DNA from: Vreelandella subterranea
GTDB lineage: Bacteria > Pseudomonadota > Gammaproteobacteria > Pseudomonadales > Halomonadaceae
Direction of reading: 5' to 3'
Assembly (NCBI RefSeq): GCF_900111305.1
Contig: NZ_FOGS01000003.1
Span: 124,001 to 188,000 of the forward strand
Length of the DNA stretch: 64,000 nt
In this document: positions 44,672 to 53,990 of the stretch, one piece after another
Layout of the letters: the number at the start of each line of letters is the position of its first letter
How positions within the stretch are numbered: the stretch's first letter is position 1
The notes under the pieces: generated by a model
Told to the model about the DNA's origin: nothing
What the model saw: the letters and a program-made list of their open reading frames with translations, nothing else
Database searches by the model: none
Position numbers and translations under genes: made by a program

Positions 44672-45189
44672 TTTTCCGGCTGGCAAAAGCCGGTCAGGGC
44701 GGGTACCGATACACAGTCACCCACGCCAATTCCCCGTTCAGCAAAGTAACCCGCATTGACCTCAAGCGCCGCATGATAGGCAGCCCCCGGCGCATAAGAG
44801 GGGCAGTCAGCTGGCGACGACGATTCGCAGGGCTGCATGGTATCAATGGCGACGATACGCCCTGCGGCGTCGATGAAGGCGATGTCCAGCGGAATCAGCG
44901 TTTGATACATCCAGAACCCATTGTTGGCCGACCGTTCGTTGTCGAAAACAAACAGCATGCCGCGCTTTGCGGGGAGGTGCTCGCGTTGCATCAACCCCCG
45001 CTGACGTTCAGCCAATGTATCGGCCAGTTCGACATCCAGGCGATGCGGGCCTTGCTGGGTATGGATCGCCAACGACAGCGTTTCGGCGTCGTCCGGCGTC
45101 GCTTGCGCCCACCGTGGCGCCCCGGGTAGCCATAGCGACAGCGGTAGTATGATGGATGCTTTCAGCAGCGACCGGCGATTCATGGTCAT
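44668..45189 (-). CDS. DUF192 family protein with export signal
   Basis: 173 residues. It starts MTMNRRSLLKASI with a twin-arginine-like N-region and a hydrophobic stretch to about residue 30, so it is probably exported. The DUF192 body is clear: DTLAERQRGLMQREHLPAKRGMLFVFDNE, then FWMYQTLIPLDIAFID and ALEVNAGYFAERGI. The biochemical function is unknown. It lies 15 bp after modC on the same strand and may share its transcript. Confidence 0.8.
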   Translation of the reverse strand: MTMNRRSLLKASIILPLSLWLPGAPRWAQATPDDAETLSLAIHTQQGPHRLDVELADTLAERQRGLMQREHLPAKRGMLFVFDNERSANNGFWMYQTLIPLDIAFIDAAGRIVAIDTMQPCESSSPADCPSYAPGAAYHAALEVNAGYFAERGIGVGDCVSVPALTGFCQPEN

Positions 45190-45204
45190 GATGTTTTCCT
45201 TGTC

Positions 45205-46311
45205 TTATCGGGCGCTATTAACGCCGTGTCCGGGCATCAGGTGAATGCCCCCTGCCAATAGCGATACATGCACCGCCGCGCCGGGGGTCAATTGATTACG
45301 TCGTGCCGCATGGGTGGCAATATCGAAACGTAGCAGATCGCCGTGTTGAACGCGCAATGCCACCGAGGTCATGCCGCCTAGCACGACCAGCTCATCGACC
45401 GTCGCGGCAATCGGGTTTTCCCGATCGCCAAGCGAAGGACGACCGCGACGATGGAGCACGATATCCGAGGGGGGCAGGTACCATGCCACATGCTCATTGA
45501 TATTAAGCCCGTCGAGCCCCGAGGCAACGTCCAGTTGATCGTTGCCCCAGCGCAAACGGCGCGCTCCACCGACCTCGACCACCTGGCCTTCAAAGACGTT
45601 ATGCCGATCCAGCAGCCGGGCGACGTTAGGCGAGGCAGGGGTTCTGAACAGGGTGTCAGGCGACGCTTGTTGCAAACTGCGACCGTTATGCAGCACACAA
45701 ACCTGATCCGCCAGCGCGGCGGCTTCTTCCAGGTCGTGGGTGACTAACACGATGGGGATCGAGATTTGCTGGCGAAGCCTGGCCAGCTCGCGCTGCAGCC
45801 GTCGCCGGGTTACCTGGTCCACCGCCGAAAACGGCTCGTCGAGCAGCAGCACCTGAGGCTCGCGAGCCAGCGCACGGGCCAGGGCCACACGCTGACGCTG
45901 GCCGCCGGAGAGCTCGCTGGGATAGCGATGTTCCAGGCCTTTCAGGCGCACCGTTTCAAGCCATTGTTCCGCCTGAGGTCGGCGCCTGGCGGACGGCAAA
46001 TGCCGCAGCGCAAGCGCAATGTTTTCCAAAGCGGTCAAGTGAGGAAACAGCGCATAGTCCTGAAACACCATGCCGACCCGGCGCTGCTGGGGCGATAGCG
46101 AGCGCTTACCCCGGGAATCAAACCACGTCTGCCCTGCACACTCGACGCGCCCCTGCTGCGGGCGGTAAAGCCCGGCAACGGCGCGCAGCAAGGTGGTTTT
46201 ACCGCTCCCCGACGGCCCCACCAGTGCCAACAGCTCGCCGGGCAAGCAGCTGAACTCGGCGTTGAGTGGAATCGGCCCGCTTTGCTGGGTACTCACTATC
46301 AACCTAGCCAC
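45205..46311 (-). CDS. modC: Molybdate ABC transporter ATP-binding protein
   Basis: 368 residues from GTG 46311; this codon has GGAGG upstream and overlaps the modB stop by 8 bp. Walker A is GPSGSGKTT, the signature LSGGQRQR, Walker B VLLLDEP. The C-terminal TOBE-like region (about 285-360) ends GGIHLMPG. It powers molybdate uptake with ModB. Molybdenum is needed for xanthine dehydrogenase, which would feed the purine pathway encoded nearby. Confidence 0.88.
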   Translation of the reverse strand: MARLIVSTQQSGPIPLNAEFSCLPGELLALVGPSGSGKTTLLRAVAGLYRPQQGRVECAGQTWFDSRGKRSLSPQQRRVGMVFQDYALFPHLTALENIALALRHLPSARRRPQAEQWLETVRLKGLEHRYPSELSGGQRQRVALARALAREPQVLLLDEPFSAVDQVTRRRLQRELARLRQQISIPIVLVTHDLEEAAALADQVCVLHNGRSLQQASPDTLFRTPASPNVARLLDRHNVFEGQVVEVGGARRLRWGNDQLDVASGLDGLNINEHVAWYLPPSDIVLHRRGRPSLGDRENPIAATVDELVVLGGMTSVALRVQHGDLLRFDIATHAARRNQLTPGAAVHVSLLAGGIHLMPGHGVNSAR

Positions 46312-46972
46312 GCCCCCACCTCCGGCGACCCGCCAGGCCATAGACCACGCCCAGAGTGGTGAACGACACCAACAGCAACAACGCCGCCATCAGGGCCGCC
46401 CCCTGCTCGTCAAAGGCCTGCACCCGGTCGTAAATGGCAATCGCCAGCGTGCGGGTTTCGCCGTCTATTGCCCCACCGACCATCAGAATGACGCCAAACT
46501 CGCCCAGGGTGTGGGCGAAGGTCAGCGCGGTAGCGGACAGGATACCCGGCCACACCAGCGGTAACTCGATGCGCAGCAGCGTTTGCCACGGACTTAGCCC
46601 GCTGCACCACGCCGCCTCGCGCAGGTTATGGGGGATATTCTCAAAGGCGCGCTGAATCGGCTGCACGGCAAAGGGCAGGTTGGCGACCAGTGAGGCCAGC
46701 AGGATACCGCTGAAGGTGAAGTTGAGCCCCCCGCCAGTGAGCGACATCCATAGCTGGCCGACCGGCGCTTCGCGGCCAAAACTCTGCAGCAGATAAAACC
46801 CCAATACGGTTGGCGGCAGCACCAGCGGCAGTGCCACCAGCGCCTCGCAAAGGCCTTTGCCGCGAAAGCGGGCACTCGCTAACCAGCGGCCCAGAAAGAT
46901 CCCCAAGGGCAGCAAAAAAGCACACGTCAGCGCCGCCAGGCGGAATGACACAAAAAGCGCCGACCAATCCAT
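46304..46972 (-). CDS. modB: Molybdate ABC transporter permease
   Basis: 222 residues with five or six membrane helices. The typical ModB segments are ALVALPLVLPPTVLGFYLL near 45-63 and AFENIPHNLREAAWCSGLSPWQTLLRIELPLVWPGI with the EAA loop near 110-140, then HTLGEFGVILMVGG. It overlaps modA by one base. Confidence 0.9.
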   Translation of the reverse strand: MDWSALFVSFRLAALTCAFLLPLGIFLGRWLASARFRGKGLCEALVALPLVLPPTVLGFYLLQSFGREAPVGQLWMSLTGGGLNFTFSGILLASLVANLPFAVQPIQRAFENIPHNLREAAWCSGLSPWQTLLRIELPLVWPGILSATALTFAHTLGEFGVILMVGGAIDGETRTLAIAIYDRVQAFDEQGAALMAALLLLVSFTTLGVVYGLAGRRRWGRG

Positions 46973-47754
46973 CAGTCTGTACTAAACCCATAGTGTTGAA
47001 AGATCGCCCGCCCCTCTGCCTGCTGGAGCCAGGCATAGAAGGCCTGCGCTGCCTCGCCCGCTTGGCGGGTGAGCACCATGCGCTGGCGCAGTGGCTCATG
47101 CCAGCCCTCAGGAATGAGCATGTACTCACTTCGCTCCGCTAACGGCGGCGCCAGCGCCAGTGAATAGGCCACCAGTCCGCCTTGGGCGTCGTCGGAAAGC
47201 GCGAACTGCGCCGCCTGGGAAACGTTTTCGCCCAGCACCCGCAGCGGTTCGGTTTGAGACCACAGCCCCGCATGGGTAAGCGCTTGCTTCGCGGCAACGC
47301 CATAGGGTGCGTGCTCGGGATTGGCAAGCGCAATGCGCGGCCGTTCACCGTTCGCATAGCGCGCCAGCGCCTTTTCAACCCCGGCCAATGGCATGTCTTC
47401 GCCAGGCGCCTCGCCTTGCCCCGCCCGCTGCAGCCATACCAAACGCCCGACGGCATAAATCACCCCCTCATCAAGGGTATAACCCTCGTCGTGCAGCGCT
47501 TCTACGTAGCGCTCATCGGCGGAGAGAAAAAGCTCGAAGGGCGCGCCCTGGGCAATCTGGCGGCGAAAATTGCCCGACGAGCCAAAGTTCAGCCGTAGCG
47601 TGTGGCCGGTTTCATGCTCGAAGCGTTCGGCGGCCTCCGTCAGCGCAAACTGCAAATCCGACGCCGCCGCCACCGTTGCAGTCCCCGCCGAGGCGGGCAT
47701 CGCCACCGCCAGCAGCCACGCCATCCACAGGCCACACCCACACACGCCACGCAC
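46972..47754 (-). CDS. modA: Molybdate ABC transporter substrate-binding protein
   Basis: 260 residues with a signal peptide (about 1-23, ending PASAG). The ligand strands are ATVAAASDLQFALTEAAERFE and LNFGSSGNFRRQIAQGAPFELFLSADERY, as in ModA. The periplasmic protein binds molybdate or tungstate. It follows pyruvate kinase by 2 bp on the same strand, an unusual operon partner. Confidence 0.9.
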   Translation of the reverse strand: MRGVCGCGLWMAWLLAVAMPASAGTATVAAASDLQFALTEAAERFEHETGHTLRLNFGSSGNFRRQIAQGAPFELFLSADERYVEALHDEGYTLDEGVIYAVGRLVWLQRAGQGEAPGEDMPLAGVEKALARYANGERPRIALANPEHAPYGVAAKQALTHAGLWSQTEPLRVLGENVSQAAQFALSDDAQGGLVAYSLALAPPLAERSEYMLIPEGWHEPLRQRMVLTRQAGEAAQAFYAWLQQAEGRAIFQHYGFSTD

Positions 47755-47756
47755 GC

Positions 47757-49241
47757 TTAGCCCGCCTGTGGGGGAAGGTGTTGTTCGGTAATCTCCATCA
47801 CTTTCATGGTGTTGGTACCGCCATGAGCATTCATATGATCACCGCGGGTCAGAATCACGTAATCGCCAGGCTTGGCGACCCCCTGTTTTACCAACAGCTC
47901 AAGGGCGCGGTCATTAAGCTCCGTGGCACTCATTTCAGAGGTATCAAACGGCAGTGATACCACACCGCGGTAGAGCGCCATGCGCCGCTGGGCGATGGGG
48001 TTATGCGCCAGACCGACAATCGGCAGCCCCGAGCGGATTCGCGAGGCAATCAGCGGGGTATAGCCCGACGAGGTCATACAGGCGATGGCTGTGACACCTT
48101 GCATGTGGTTGGCCGCGTACATGGCGGAGAGCGCAATGGTCTCGTCCGGGCGGGTGAAACCTTCGTGGATGCGGTGGCCCGACTCCTGGGCGGTTTTTTC
48201 GCGCTCGGCCCCCAGGCATACCCGTGCCATGGCGTCGACGGTCTCGACGGGATAATCCCCCGCAGCGGTTTCCGCCGAAAGCATCACCGCGTCGCTGCCG
48301 TCCAGCACGGCGTTGGCCACGTCGAACACCTCGGCACGCGTTGGCAACGGTGACGCAATCATGCTTTCCATCATTTGCGTGGCCGTGATAACCGCGCGGT
48401 TGAGCGTACGCGCACGCTTGATCATGCGCTTTTGCACGCCCACCAGCTGGGCATCGCCAATCTCGACGCCCAGGTCGCCACGCGCAACCATCACCGCCTC
48501 GGAGGCTTCGATAATGCCATCCAGCGTGGCGTCATCGGCCACCGCCTCGGCGCGCTCCACCTTGGCAACCAGGCCGATATCTTTCCCTGCCTCCCCCAGC
48601 AGGCGACGTGCCTCGAGCATGTCGTCGGCTGAGCGCGGGAAGGAGATGGCCAGGTAATCCACACCGATCTCGACCGCCGTTTTCAGGTCTTCCTTGTCTT
48701 TCTCGGTGAGGGCCGGGGCCGAGAGCCCACCGCCCTGCTTGTTAATGCCCTTGTTGTTGGAGAGCTTGCCGCCCACCACGACCTGGGTGTGAATCTGCGT
48801 GCCCTCGACGCCGGTGACATCCAGCACCACACGGCCATCGTCGAGCAACAAGCGGTCGCCCGCCACCACGTCATCGGCAAGCGTCTTGTAGTCGCAACCG
48901 ACCCGGGCGCTGTCGCCCGCCTCGCCGTCCATTGCCATATCGAGAATAAACGGCTGACCTTCCTTAAGGGTGACCGCGCCCTCTTTGAAGCGCGCGACGC
49001 GGATCTTCGGCCCCTGGAGGTCACCCAGTGCGGCCACACTTCTGCCCAGCTTGGCGGCAGCTTTACGCACTTCTTGAAGTCGGCGCCGATGATCCTCGGC
49101 GCTGCCGTGGGAAAAGTTCAGCCGCACCACATCGACGCCCGCGGCGAGCATGGCATCCAGCACGCCCTCGCGGTCGCTTGCGGGCCCCAAGGTGGCGACG
49201 ATTTTGGTGCGGCGGATGGAGGAATGGTGCAGTGCGTTCAT
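47757..49241 (-). CDS. pyk: Pyruvate kinase
   Basis: 494 residues. It starts with the substrate site [13 protein letters not shown] and LNFSHG. Other blocks are [21 protein letters not shown] (Mg site) and ATQMMESMI near 300. It converts PEP and ADP to pyruvate and ATP. The sequence between HSSIRR and the stop is full length; the final residues QHLPPQAG are a short extension. Residues for fructose-1,6-bisphosphate regulation cannot be judged by eye. It is probably the first gene of a pyk-modABC-DUF192 unit. Confidence 0.93.
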   Translation of the reverse strand: MNALHHSSIRRTKIVATLGPASDREGVLDAMLAAGVDVVRLNFSHGSAEDHRRRLQEVRKAAAKLGRSVAALGDLQGPKIRVARFKEGAVTLKEGQPFILDMAMDGEAGDSARVGCDYKTLADDVVAGDRLLLDDGRVVLDVTGVEGTQIHTQVVVGGKLSNNKGINKQGGGLSAPALTEKDKEDLKTAVEIGVDYLAISFPRSADDMLEARRLLGEAGKDIGLVAKVERAEAVADDATLDGIIEASEAVMVARGDLGVEIGDAQLVGVQKRMIKRARTLNRAVITATQMMESMIASPLPTRAEVFDVANAVLDGSDAVMLSAETAAGDYPVETVDAMARVCLGAEREKTAQESGHRIHEGFTRPDETIALSAMYAANHMQGVTAIACMTSSGYTPLIASRIRSGLPIVGLAHNPIAQRRMALYRGVVSLPFDTSEMSATELNDRALELLVKQGVAKPGDYVILTRGDHMNAHGGTNTMKVMEITEQHLPPQAG

Positions 49242-49323
49242 AAAGCTCCCAGGCGCTTGACGTTGATGATCACTAGCCTAACAGTATAACGCTCGAAACA
49301 TGACCGCTATGCAACACCGCAAG

Positions 49324-49815
49324 TTAATCGGCGAGGTGAATCCGCAACGACAACGAATATTCGTCACAGTTATTGCCATCGCCGCCCCGGTCCACCACCA
49401 AAAACTCGCCTTCGCGGTCCAGCACCGATTGAATGGCGTGCCAGGTGCCCGCGTGGTAGTTCACCCCCTGTCGGCCATCGGTCACAAAGGCGCGCACATC
49501 GCCAGGCTTAATAAGCTCTCCCGGCGGGGCGACCACGACAATAAACCGTTCTTCATGCAGCGGCATAAACGCCTGGCTGCCCTGCGGGTGCCGCTCCAGG
49601 AAGGTGAGTTCCAACGGCAGAGTGACCGGCTGGCTGACGAAGATGTTAATCAGGGTACGGGCGTTTTCGCCCAGGGTTTCCACCTTGGCCAAGTCATGGT
49701 GGCGCTGGGTGCGCCCGGCATTAATGGGAAACGACGCGGAAGTACGCGCATCGATCACATCGCCAAAAGGGGCAAAGGCCTCCGGCGTCAACGGCTCGGC
49801 TTTGAGTTCCAGCAT
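49324..49815 (-). CDS. allA: Ureidoglycolate lyase
   Basis: 163 residues, normal for AllA. Recognisable parts are LTPEAFAPFGDVID at the start, the cupin-like core HPQGSQAFMPLHEERFIVVVAPPG near 85-105 (His/Glu site) and NYHAGTWHAIQSVLDREGEFLVVDR. It splits ureidoglycolate into glyoxylate and urea, the last step of the pathway. It lies 9 bp after allE. Confidence 0.92.
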   Translation of the reverse strand: MLELKAEPLTPEAFAPFGDVIDARTSASFPINAGRTQRHHDLAKVETLGENARTLINIFVSQPVTLPLELTFLERHPQGSQAFMPLHEERFIVVVAPPGELIKPGDVRAFVTDGRQGVNYHAGTWHAIQSVLDREGEFLVVDRGGDGNNCDEYSLSLRIHLAD

Positions 49816-49824
49816 TGCGGCTCC

Positions 49825-50667
49825 TTAGCGAGATGACAGTTTAAGAGAGGCATGCCGATTGACATCTTTATACAACAAGTACCTGAACGGCCCTGGGCCA
49901 GCGGCGTAGCAGGCCTGGGGGCAGAAGGCACGTAGCCACATGAAATCCCCGGCTTCGACTTCCACCCAGTTTTGATTGAGGTGATAGACCGCCTTGCCCT
50001 CCAGCACGTAAAGGCCGTGTTCCATGACATGGGTTTCATCGAAAGGAATCACGCCGCCGGGCTGGAAGGTGACGATATTGACGTGCATATCGTGGCGAAC
50101 ATCCGCCGGGTCGACAAAGCGCGTGGTCGCCCAGCGGCCTTCGGTGCCGGGCATTTCGATGGGGTCTATATCCTGCTCGTTGGTGACAAACGCCTTGGGC
50201 ACCTCCAGCCCTTCCACATACTCGTAGGCCTTGCGCAGCCAGTGAAAGCGCACCGGCTCACGGCTTTCGTTGCGCACCTGCCAATGGCTACCCGGCGGGA
50301 TAAACGCATAGCCACCGGGTCGCATGGTATGGCGCTCGCCTGCCAGCGTGAGGGTTAACTCCCCGTCGACCACGAACAGCACGCCTTCGGCCTGAGGGTC
50401 CAACTCCGGCTTGTCGCTGCCACCCTCCGGCTGCACTTCCATGATGTATTGGGAGAAGGTCTCGGCAAACCCGGACAGCGGCCGCGCCAGCACCCACAGC
50501 CGGGTACCTTCCCAGAACGGCAGATTACTGGTGACGATATCGCGCATCACGCCCTTGGGGATCAGCGCGTAGGCTTCAGTAAACACAGCACGGTCTGCGG
50601 TTATCTGGGTTTGCGGCGGATGCCCGCCGGTGGGCGCGTAGTAGGTAGGAGAAGGCGTTTCGGGCAT
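49825..50667 (-). CDS. allE: (S)-ureidoglycine aminohydrolase
   Basis: 280 residues forming two cupin domains. The first starts YALIPKGVMRDIVTSNLPFWEGTRLWVLARPLSG; the second carries the Mn site in the block with FDETHVMEHGLYVLEGKAVYHLNQNWVEVEAGDF. The enzyme releases ammonia from ureidoglycine to give ureidoglycolate for AllA. A TTGTATACGA palindrome lies 70 bp upstream of the start. Confidence 0.92.
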   Translation of the reverse strand: MPETPSPTYYAPTGGHPPQTQITADRAVFTEAYALIPKGVMRDIVTSNLPFWEGTRLWVLARPLSGFAETFSQYIMEVQPEGGSDKPELDPQAEGVLFVVDGELTLTLAGERHTMRPGGYAFIPPGSHWQVRNESREPVRFHWLRKAYEYVEGLEVPKAFVTNEQDIDPIEMPGTEGRWATTRFVDPADVRHDMHVNIVTFQPGGVIPFDETHVMEHGLYVLEGKAVYHLNQNWVEVEAGDFMWLRAFCPQACYAAGPGPFRYLLYKDVNRHASLKLSSR

Positions 50668-50736
50668 TTTATCCTCGTCAGCTAGCGATATGTCATGGGC
50701 TGCGCCAGCCAGCGCAGCATTGTTATGTATGCGTCC

Positions 50737-50746
50737 TTGTATACGA
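50737..50746. promoter_or_regulatory. GntR-type palindrome upstream of allE-allA
   Basis: TTGTATACGA is a one-mismatch copy of the TTGTATACAA palindrome found before the other purine operons. It sits between allE and the ABC-transporter ATPase gene. Confidence 0.6.
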
Positions 50747-50753
50747 TATTACG

Positions 50754-51482
50754 CTAGAGGACCGCCGAGATGAACTGCTTCAATTCGGCCGTTTGAGGCG
50801 CGGCAAACAGCTCGCCAGGTGCCCCCTCTTCGTGGATGCGTCCCTCGTGCATGAACACCACGCGATCGGCCACGTCACGGGCAAAGCTCATTTCGTGGGT
50901 GACCAGAATCAGCGTCATGCCTTCGGCCGCCAGCGTTTCCAGTACGCGCAGCACCTCGCCGACCAGTTCCGGGTCAAGCGCCGAGGTCACCTCGTCGCAT
51001 AGCATCACCTTGGGGCGCATGGCGAGCGCCCGGGCAATGGCAACGCGCTGCTGCTGACCACCGGAAAGCTGCGCCGGGTAAGCATCGTATTTATCCGAGA
51101 GGCCGACTTTCTCAAGCACTTCATGAGCGATTTTTTCAACGTCAGCCTTTCCCTCGCCGCGCACCACGATGGGCGCCAGGCAGACGTTTTCACCCACGGT
51201 CTTATGGGGAAACAGGTTGAAGCTCTGGAACACCATGCCGACATTTTCACTCAGTTCCTTGGGCGACATGGAAGCCGCATCAAGCTTTTTATCGGCAATG
51301 GTGATCTGGCCGCTGTCGTGTTTTTCGAGCTGATTCAGGCAGCGCAGCAGGGTGCTTTTACCCGAGCCGCTGCGGCCAATAATGGCGACGACTTCGCCTT
51401 GCGCAACCGAAAGGTTAATGCCTTTCAGCACTTCCAGGTCGCCAAAGGCTTTATGAACGTTATCAACGCAGACCAGCGTCAT
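50754..51482 (-). CDS. Amino-acid-type ABC transporter ATP-binding protein
   Basis: 242 residues from ATG 51482 (GGAG about 10 bases upstream); an open frame extends to 51578 inside the permease gene and is not used. Walker A is GRSGSGKSTLLR, the signature LSGGQQQR, Walker B VMLCDEVTSALD. The family is GlnQ/ArtP-like. It overlaps the permease end by 20 bp. With two permeases and one binding protein, it forms a polar amino acid or related compound importer in the purine island. Confidence 0.9.
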   Translation of the reverse strand: MTLVCVDNVHKAFGDLEVLKGINLSVAQGEVVAIIGRSGSGKSTLLRCLNQLEKHDSGQITIADKKLDAASMSPKELSENVGMVFQSFNLFPHKTVGENVCLAPIVVRGEGKADVEKIAHEVLEKVGLSDKYDAYPAQLSGGQQQRVAIARALAMRPKVMLCDEVTSALDPELVGEVLRVLETLAAEGMTLILVTHEMSFARDVADRVVFMHEGRIHEEGAPGELFAAPQTAELKQFISAVL

Positions 51483-52119
51483 AGAGCTTTTTCTCCAGAT
51501 AGCGCGCATAGCAGGAAAGCGGGTAGCACAGCGCGAAGTAAAGAAGGGCCACGAGGGCAAAGATGGTGAAGGGTTCAAAGGTGGCGTTGTTGAGCATGGT
51601 GCCGGCCTTGGTCAGCTCGACAAAACCGATGATGGACGCCAGTGCCGTGCCTTTGATGACCTGCACAGAGAACCCCACCGTGGGCGGAATGGACAGGCGC
51701 AGCGCCTGGGGCAGAATCACATGCCGCATGGTCTGGAAATAGTTCATCCCCAGCACCTGCGATGCATGCCACTGCCCTTTGGCCACCGCCTCCAGGCACC
51801 CCCGCCAGATGTCGCAAAGAAAGGCGCTGGTGAATAGCGTGAGCGCAATGGAGGCCGCAAGCCAGGCTGAAATCTGATGGCCCATGGCGGCGGCGCCAAA
51901 GAAGATCAGAAACAGCTGCATCAGCAGCGGCGTGCCCTGGAAAAGGTCGACATAAAGTGAGGTCAAACGTTGCAGCCAGCGGTTGCTGGAAAGGCGCATG
52001 AAGGTCAAAAGCAACCCCACCGTGGCGCCACCGACAAACGCGATCAGCGATAGCAAGATGGTCCAGCGAGTCGCCAGCAGCAGGTTGCGCAAAATATCCC
52101 AGAAGGTGAACTCGATCAT
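51463..52119 (-). CDS. Amino-acid-type ABC transporter permease 2
   Basis: 218 residues with five helices (HisM/GlnP type). The EAA loop is in LEAVAKGQWHASQVLGMNYFQTMRHVILPQALR near 108-140. It overlaps the first permease by 4 bp. Confidence 0.9.
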   Translation of the reverse strand: MIEFTFWDILRNLLLATRWTILLSLIAFVGGATVGLLLTFMRLSSNRWLQRLTSLYVDLFQGTPLLMQLFLIFFGAAAMGHQISAWLAASIALTLFTSAFLCDIWRGCLEAVAKGQWHASQVLGMNYFQTMRHVILPQALRLSIPPTVGFSVQVIKGTALASIIGFVELTKAGTMLNNATFEPFTIFALVALLYFALCYPLSCYARYLEKKLYDAGLR

Positions 52120-52793
52120 CGTTGCTCTCCTTGCTGATAGGCGAATACGCGCTTGCCCACCAGCATGAAGCTACGCCGCATGCCAAAGGCGAGCAGCAGA
52201 TAGATCAACGTGATCAGCAGGTAGACTTCAAAACTGCGGAAGTTGCGCGACTGGATAAAGTTCGCCGCGTAGGTCAGATCAAACACCGAAATCTGCGACA
52301 CCACCGCCGAACCCAGCATGACGATAATCGACTGGCTGATGAGCGCGGGGTAAACACGCGCAAAGGCGGGCACCAGCACCACGTGGCGATAGCTTTGCAG
52401 CGTGGTCATGCCCAGCGCCCGCCCGGCCTCCAGCTGCCCTTTGGCCGTGGCACTGATACCGGCACGTAGTATCTCGGCGCTGTAGGCAGCCAGGTTGAGC
52501 GTCATGGCGATAAACGCCGCGGTAATGGCATCGATTTTGATGCCGAGCCCCGGTAGCCCGAAGAAGATAAAAAACAGTTGCACGATAAAGGGTGTGTTAC
52601 GGGTCAATTCGACGTAACCGCCGAGCCCCCAACGCACCCAGGGCTGCGCGTTCGCACGCATGTAGGCCACGACCACCGCCAGTGCCAGCCCCGTCAAGGT
52701 GGTCACCACGGTCAAGATGACCGTGGTGGTAAGACCTTTGAGCAGCTCACTGACGTAGGGCAACAGGGTAAGAAAATCGAGTGTTGGCCCCAT
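52116..52793 (-). CDS. Amino-acid-type ABC transporter permease 1
   Basis: 225 residues. The EAA loop reads GISATAKGQLEAGRALGMTTLQSYRHVVLVPAFARV near 112-147, and helices at about 20-40 and 80-100 suit the HisM/GlnP family. It follows the binding protein by 8 bp. Confidence 0.9.
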   Translation of the reverse strand: MGPTLDFLTLLPYVSELLKGLTTTVILTVVTTLTGLALAVVVAYMRANAQPWVRWGLGGYVELTRNTPFIVQLFFIFFGLPGLGIKIDAITAAFIAMTLNLAAYSAEILRAGISATAKGQLEAGRALGMTTLQSYRHVVLVPAFARVYPALISQSIIVMLGSAVVSQISVFDLTYAANFIQSRNFRSFEVYLLITLIYLLLAFGMRRSFMLVGKRVFAYQQGEQR

Positions 52794-52801
52794 GATGCCC
52801 C

Positions 52802-53656
52802 TCAGCTACCGAAGTTTTCAGGCAGGTCGGCACTGAACCAGCGCTGGGACATCTCGTTTAAGGTGCCATCTTCAAGCGCCTGGGCGATCAGGCGGTTCAC
52901 CTCTTCCATCAACGCCGGTTCGTTCTTGTTCATACCCACGTAGCAGGGTGAATCTTTCAACTGATACACCAGCGAGGGCGCTCGGTCGCTGTTGCGCTCG
53001 GCGATCTCGGCCGCTACCACGTTCCCGGTGGCGACATAGTCGACCTGCCCGGAAAGAAACGCAGAAATGGTGGTGGCGTTATCTTCAAAGCGCTGCACCG
53101 TGGTGGAATCCGGGGCGATCTCGGAAAGTTCCATGTCTTCCACAGCACCACGGGTTACACCAATGGTTTTATCGGCCAGGCCTTCCGGGCTCTCCACGTT
53201 TTCATCTTCATCGGCGCTGAACACACCCAAGAAGAACGGCGCGTAGGCATCTGAAAAATCAATCGCCGCTTCGCGTTCCGGGTTCTTACCCAGGCTGGAA
53301 ATCACCAAGTCCGCCTGACCGGTCTGTAAATAGGGAATGCGGTTGGCGCTGGTCACGGTAATCAATTCAAGCTCCACGCCCATCTCGTCGGCGAGGTAGT
53401 TGGCCATATCGATATCGTAGCCACGCGGCTCCAGGTCGGTACCCACCGAGCCGAATGGCGGAAAATCCTGCGGCACGGCAATGCGAACAGTCCCCCGGGA
53501 CTCGATATCCTCAAGGGCATCCGCCTGAACGTCCGGGCTTGTGGCGACAGCCCCTAACGCAACAGCGGCACTCAAGCCCGTTGCTATAATGCCGGACTGC
53601 AGTCGCTTTAAGCGGCCATTAAAAGCGTGGTTGAGACGCTGCGATAACAATTTCAT
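52802..53656 (-). CDS. ABC transporter substrate-binding protein (amino-acid family 3)
   Basis: 284 residues with an extended signal peptide (hydrophobic part about 20-45, VQADALEDI cleavage region). The binding fold starts RGTVRIAVPQDFPPFGSVGTDLEPRGYDIDMANYLADEMGVELELI, with DLVISSLGKNPEREAAIDFSDAYAPFFLGVF near 125-155. The ligand is unknown; a nitrogen-rich ureide or amino acid fits the context. Paired GAAAC/GTTTC repeats upstream may bind the RpiR protein encoded next to it. Confidence 0.88.
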   Translation of the reverse strand: MKLLSQRLNHAFNGRLKRLQSGIIATGLSAAVALGAVATSPDVQADALEDIESRGTVRIAVPQDFPPFGSVGTDLEPRGYDIDMANYLADEMGVELELITVTSANRIPYLQTGQADLVISSLGKNPEREAAIDFSDAYAPFFLGVFSADEDENVESPEGLADKTIGVTRGAVEDMELSEIAPDSTTVQRFEDNATTISAFLSGQVDYVATGNVVAAEIAERNSDRAPSLVYQLKDSPCYVGMNKNEPALMEEVNRLIAQALEDGTLNEMSQRWFSADLPENFGS

Positions 53657-53735
53657 AGGACTCTCCTGGCAGGGATGCGTTTTTTTAGTGATGCGTTGTC
53701 TGTCATAAGCCGAAGCGGCAATTCACGTAAGGCTA

Positions 53736-53780
53736 ATGAAAGCTTTGTTTCATAAAGTAGACACAAGAAACTTTCGTTTC
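53736..53780. promoter_or_regulatory. Two GAAA/TTTC inverted repeats upstream of the ABC operon
   Basis: ATGAAA-GCTTTG-TTTCAT at 53736-53753 and GAAAC-TTTC-GTTTC at 53767-53780 lie 80-125 bp before the binding-protein start, with centres about 29 bp apart, close to three helical turns. RpiR-family sites commonly have TGAAA...TTTCA form, and an rpiR gene lies just upstream. Confidence 0.5.
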
Positions 53781-53900
53781 ACCTGCTCACATAAAAGCAA
53801 TTGCGATGCCAGAAGTCGCTAACCACATTTATAACAGCACTTTATTGAAACCACGGGCGATGACGCTGCGGTCGCTGCGCCAGGAAGGAAGGAGGCCCGC

Positions 53901-53990
53901 ATGGTGTTGGTGCAGTTTCAACCCAACATAAGAACGGTATGCACTACGACAGGAGGGACATCTACTGGGCGTTCCAATCAACACTCATGA
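53901..53990 (+). CDS. Possible 29-residue small ORF with strong ribosome site
   Basis: ATG 53901 is preceded at 5 bases by GGAAGGAGG, nearly a perfect Shine-Dalgarno sequence. The frame runs 29 codons to TGA at 53988, overlapping the last 29 bp of the convergent rpiR gene. The peptide starts MVLVQFQPN and has no recognised domain. It might be a leader or small protein, or coincidence. Confidence 0.25.
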   Translation: MVLVQFQPNIRTVCTTTGGTSTGRSNQHS

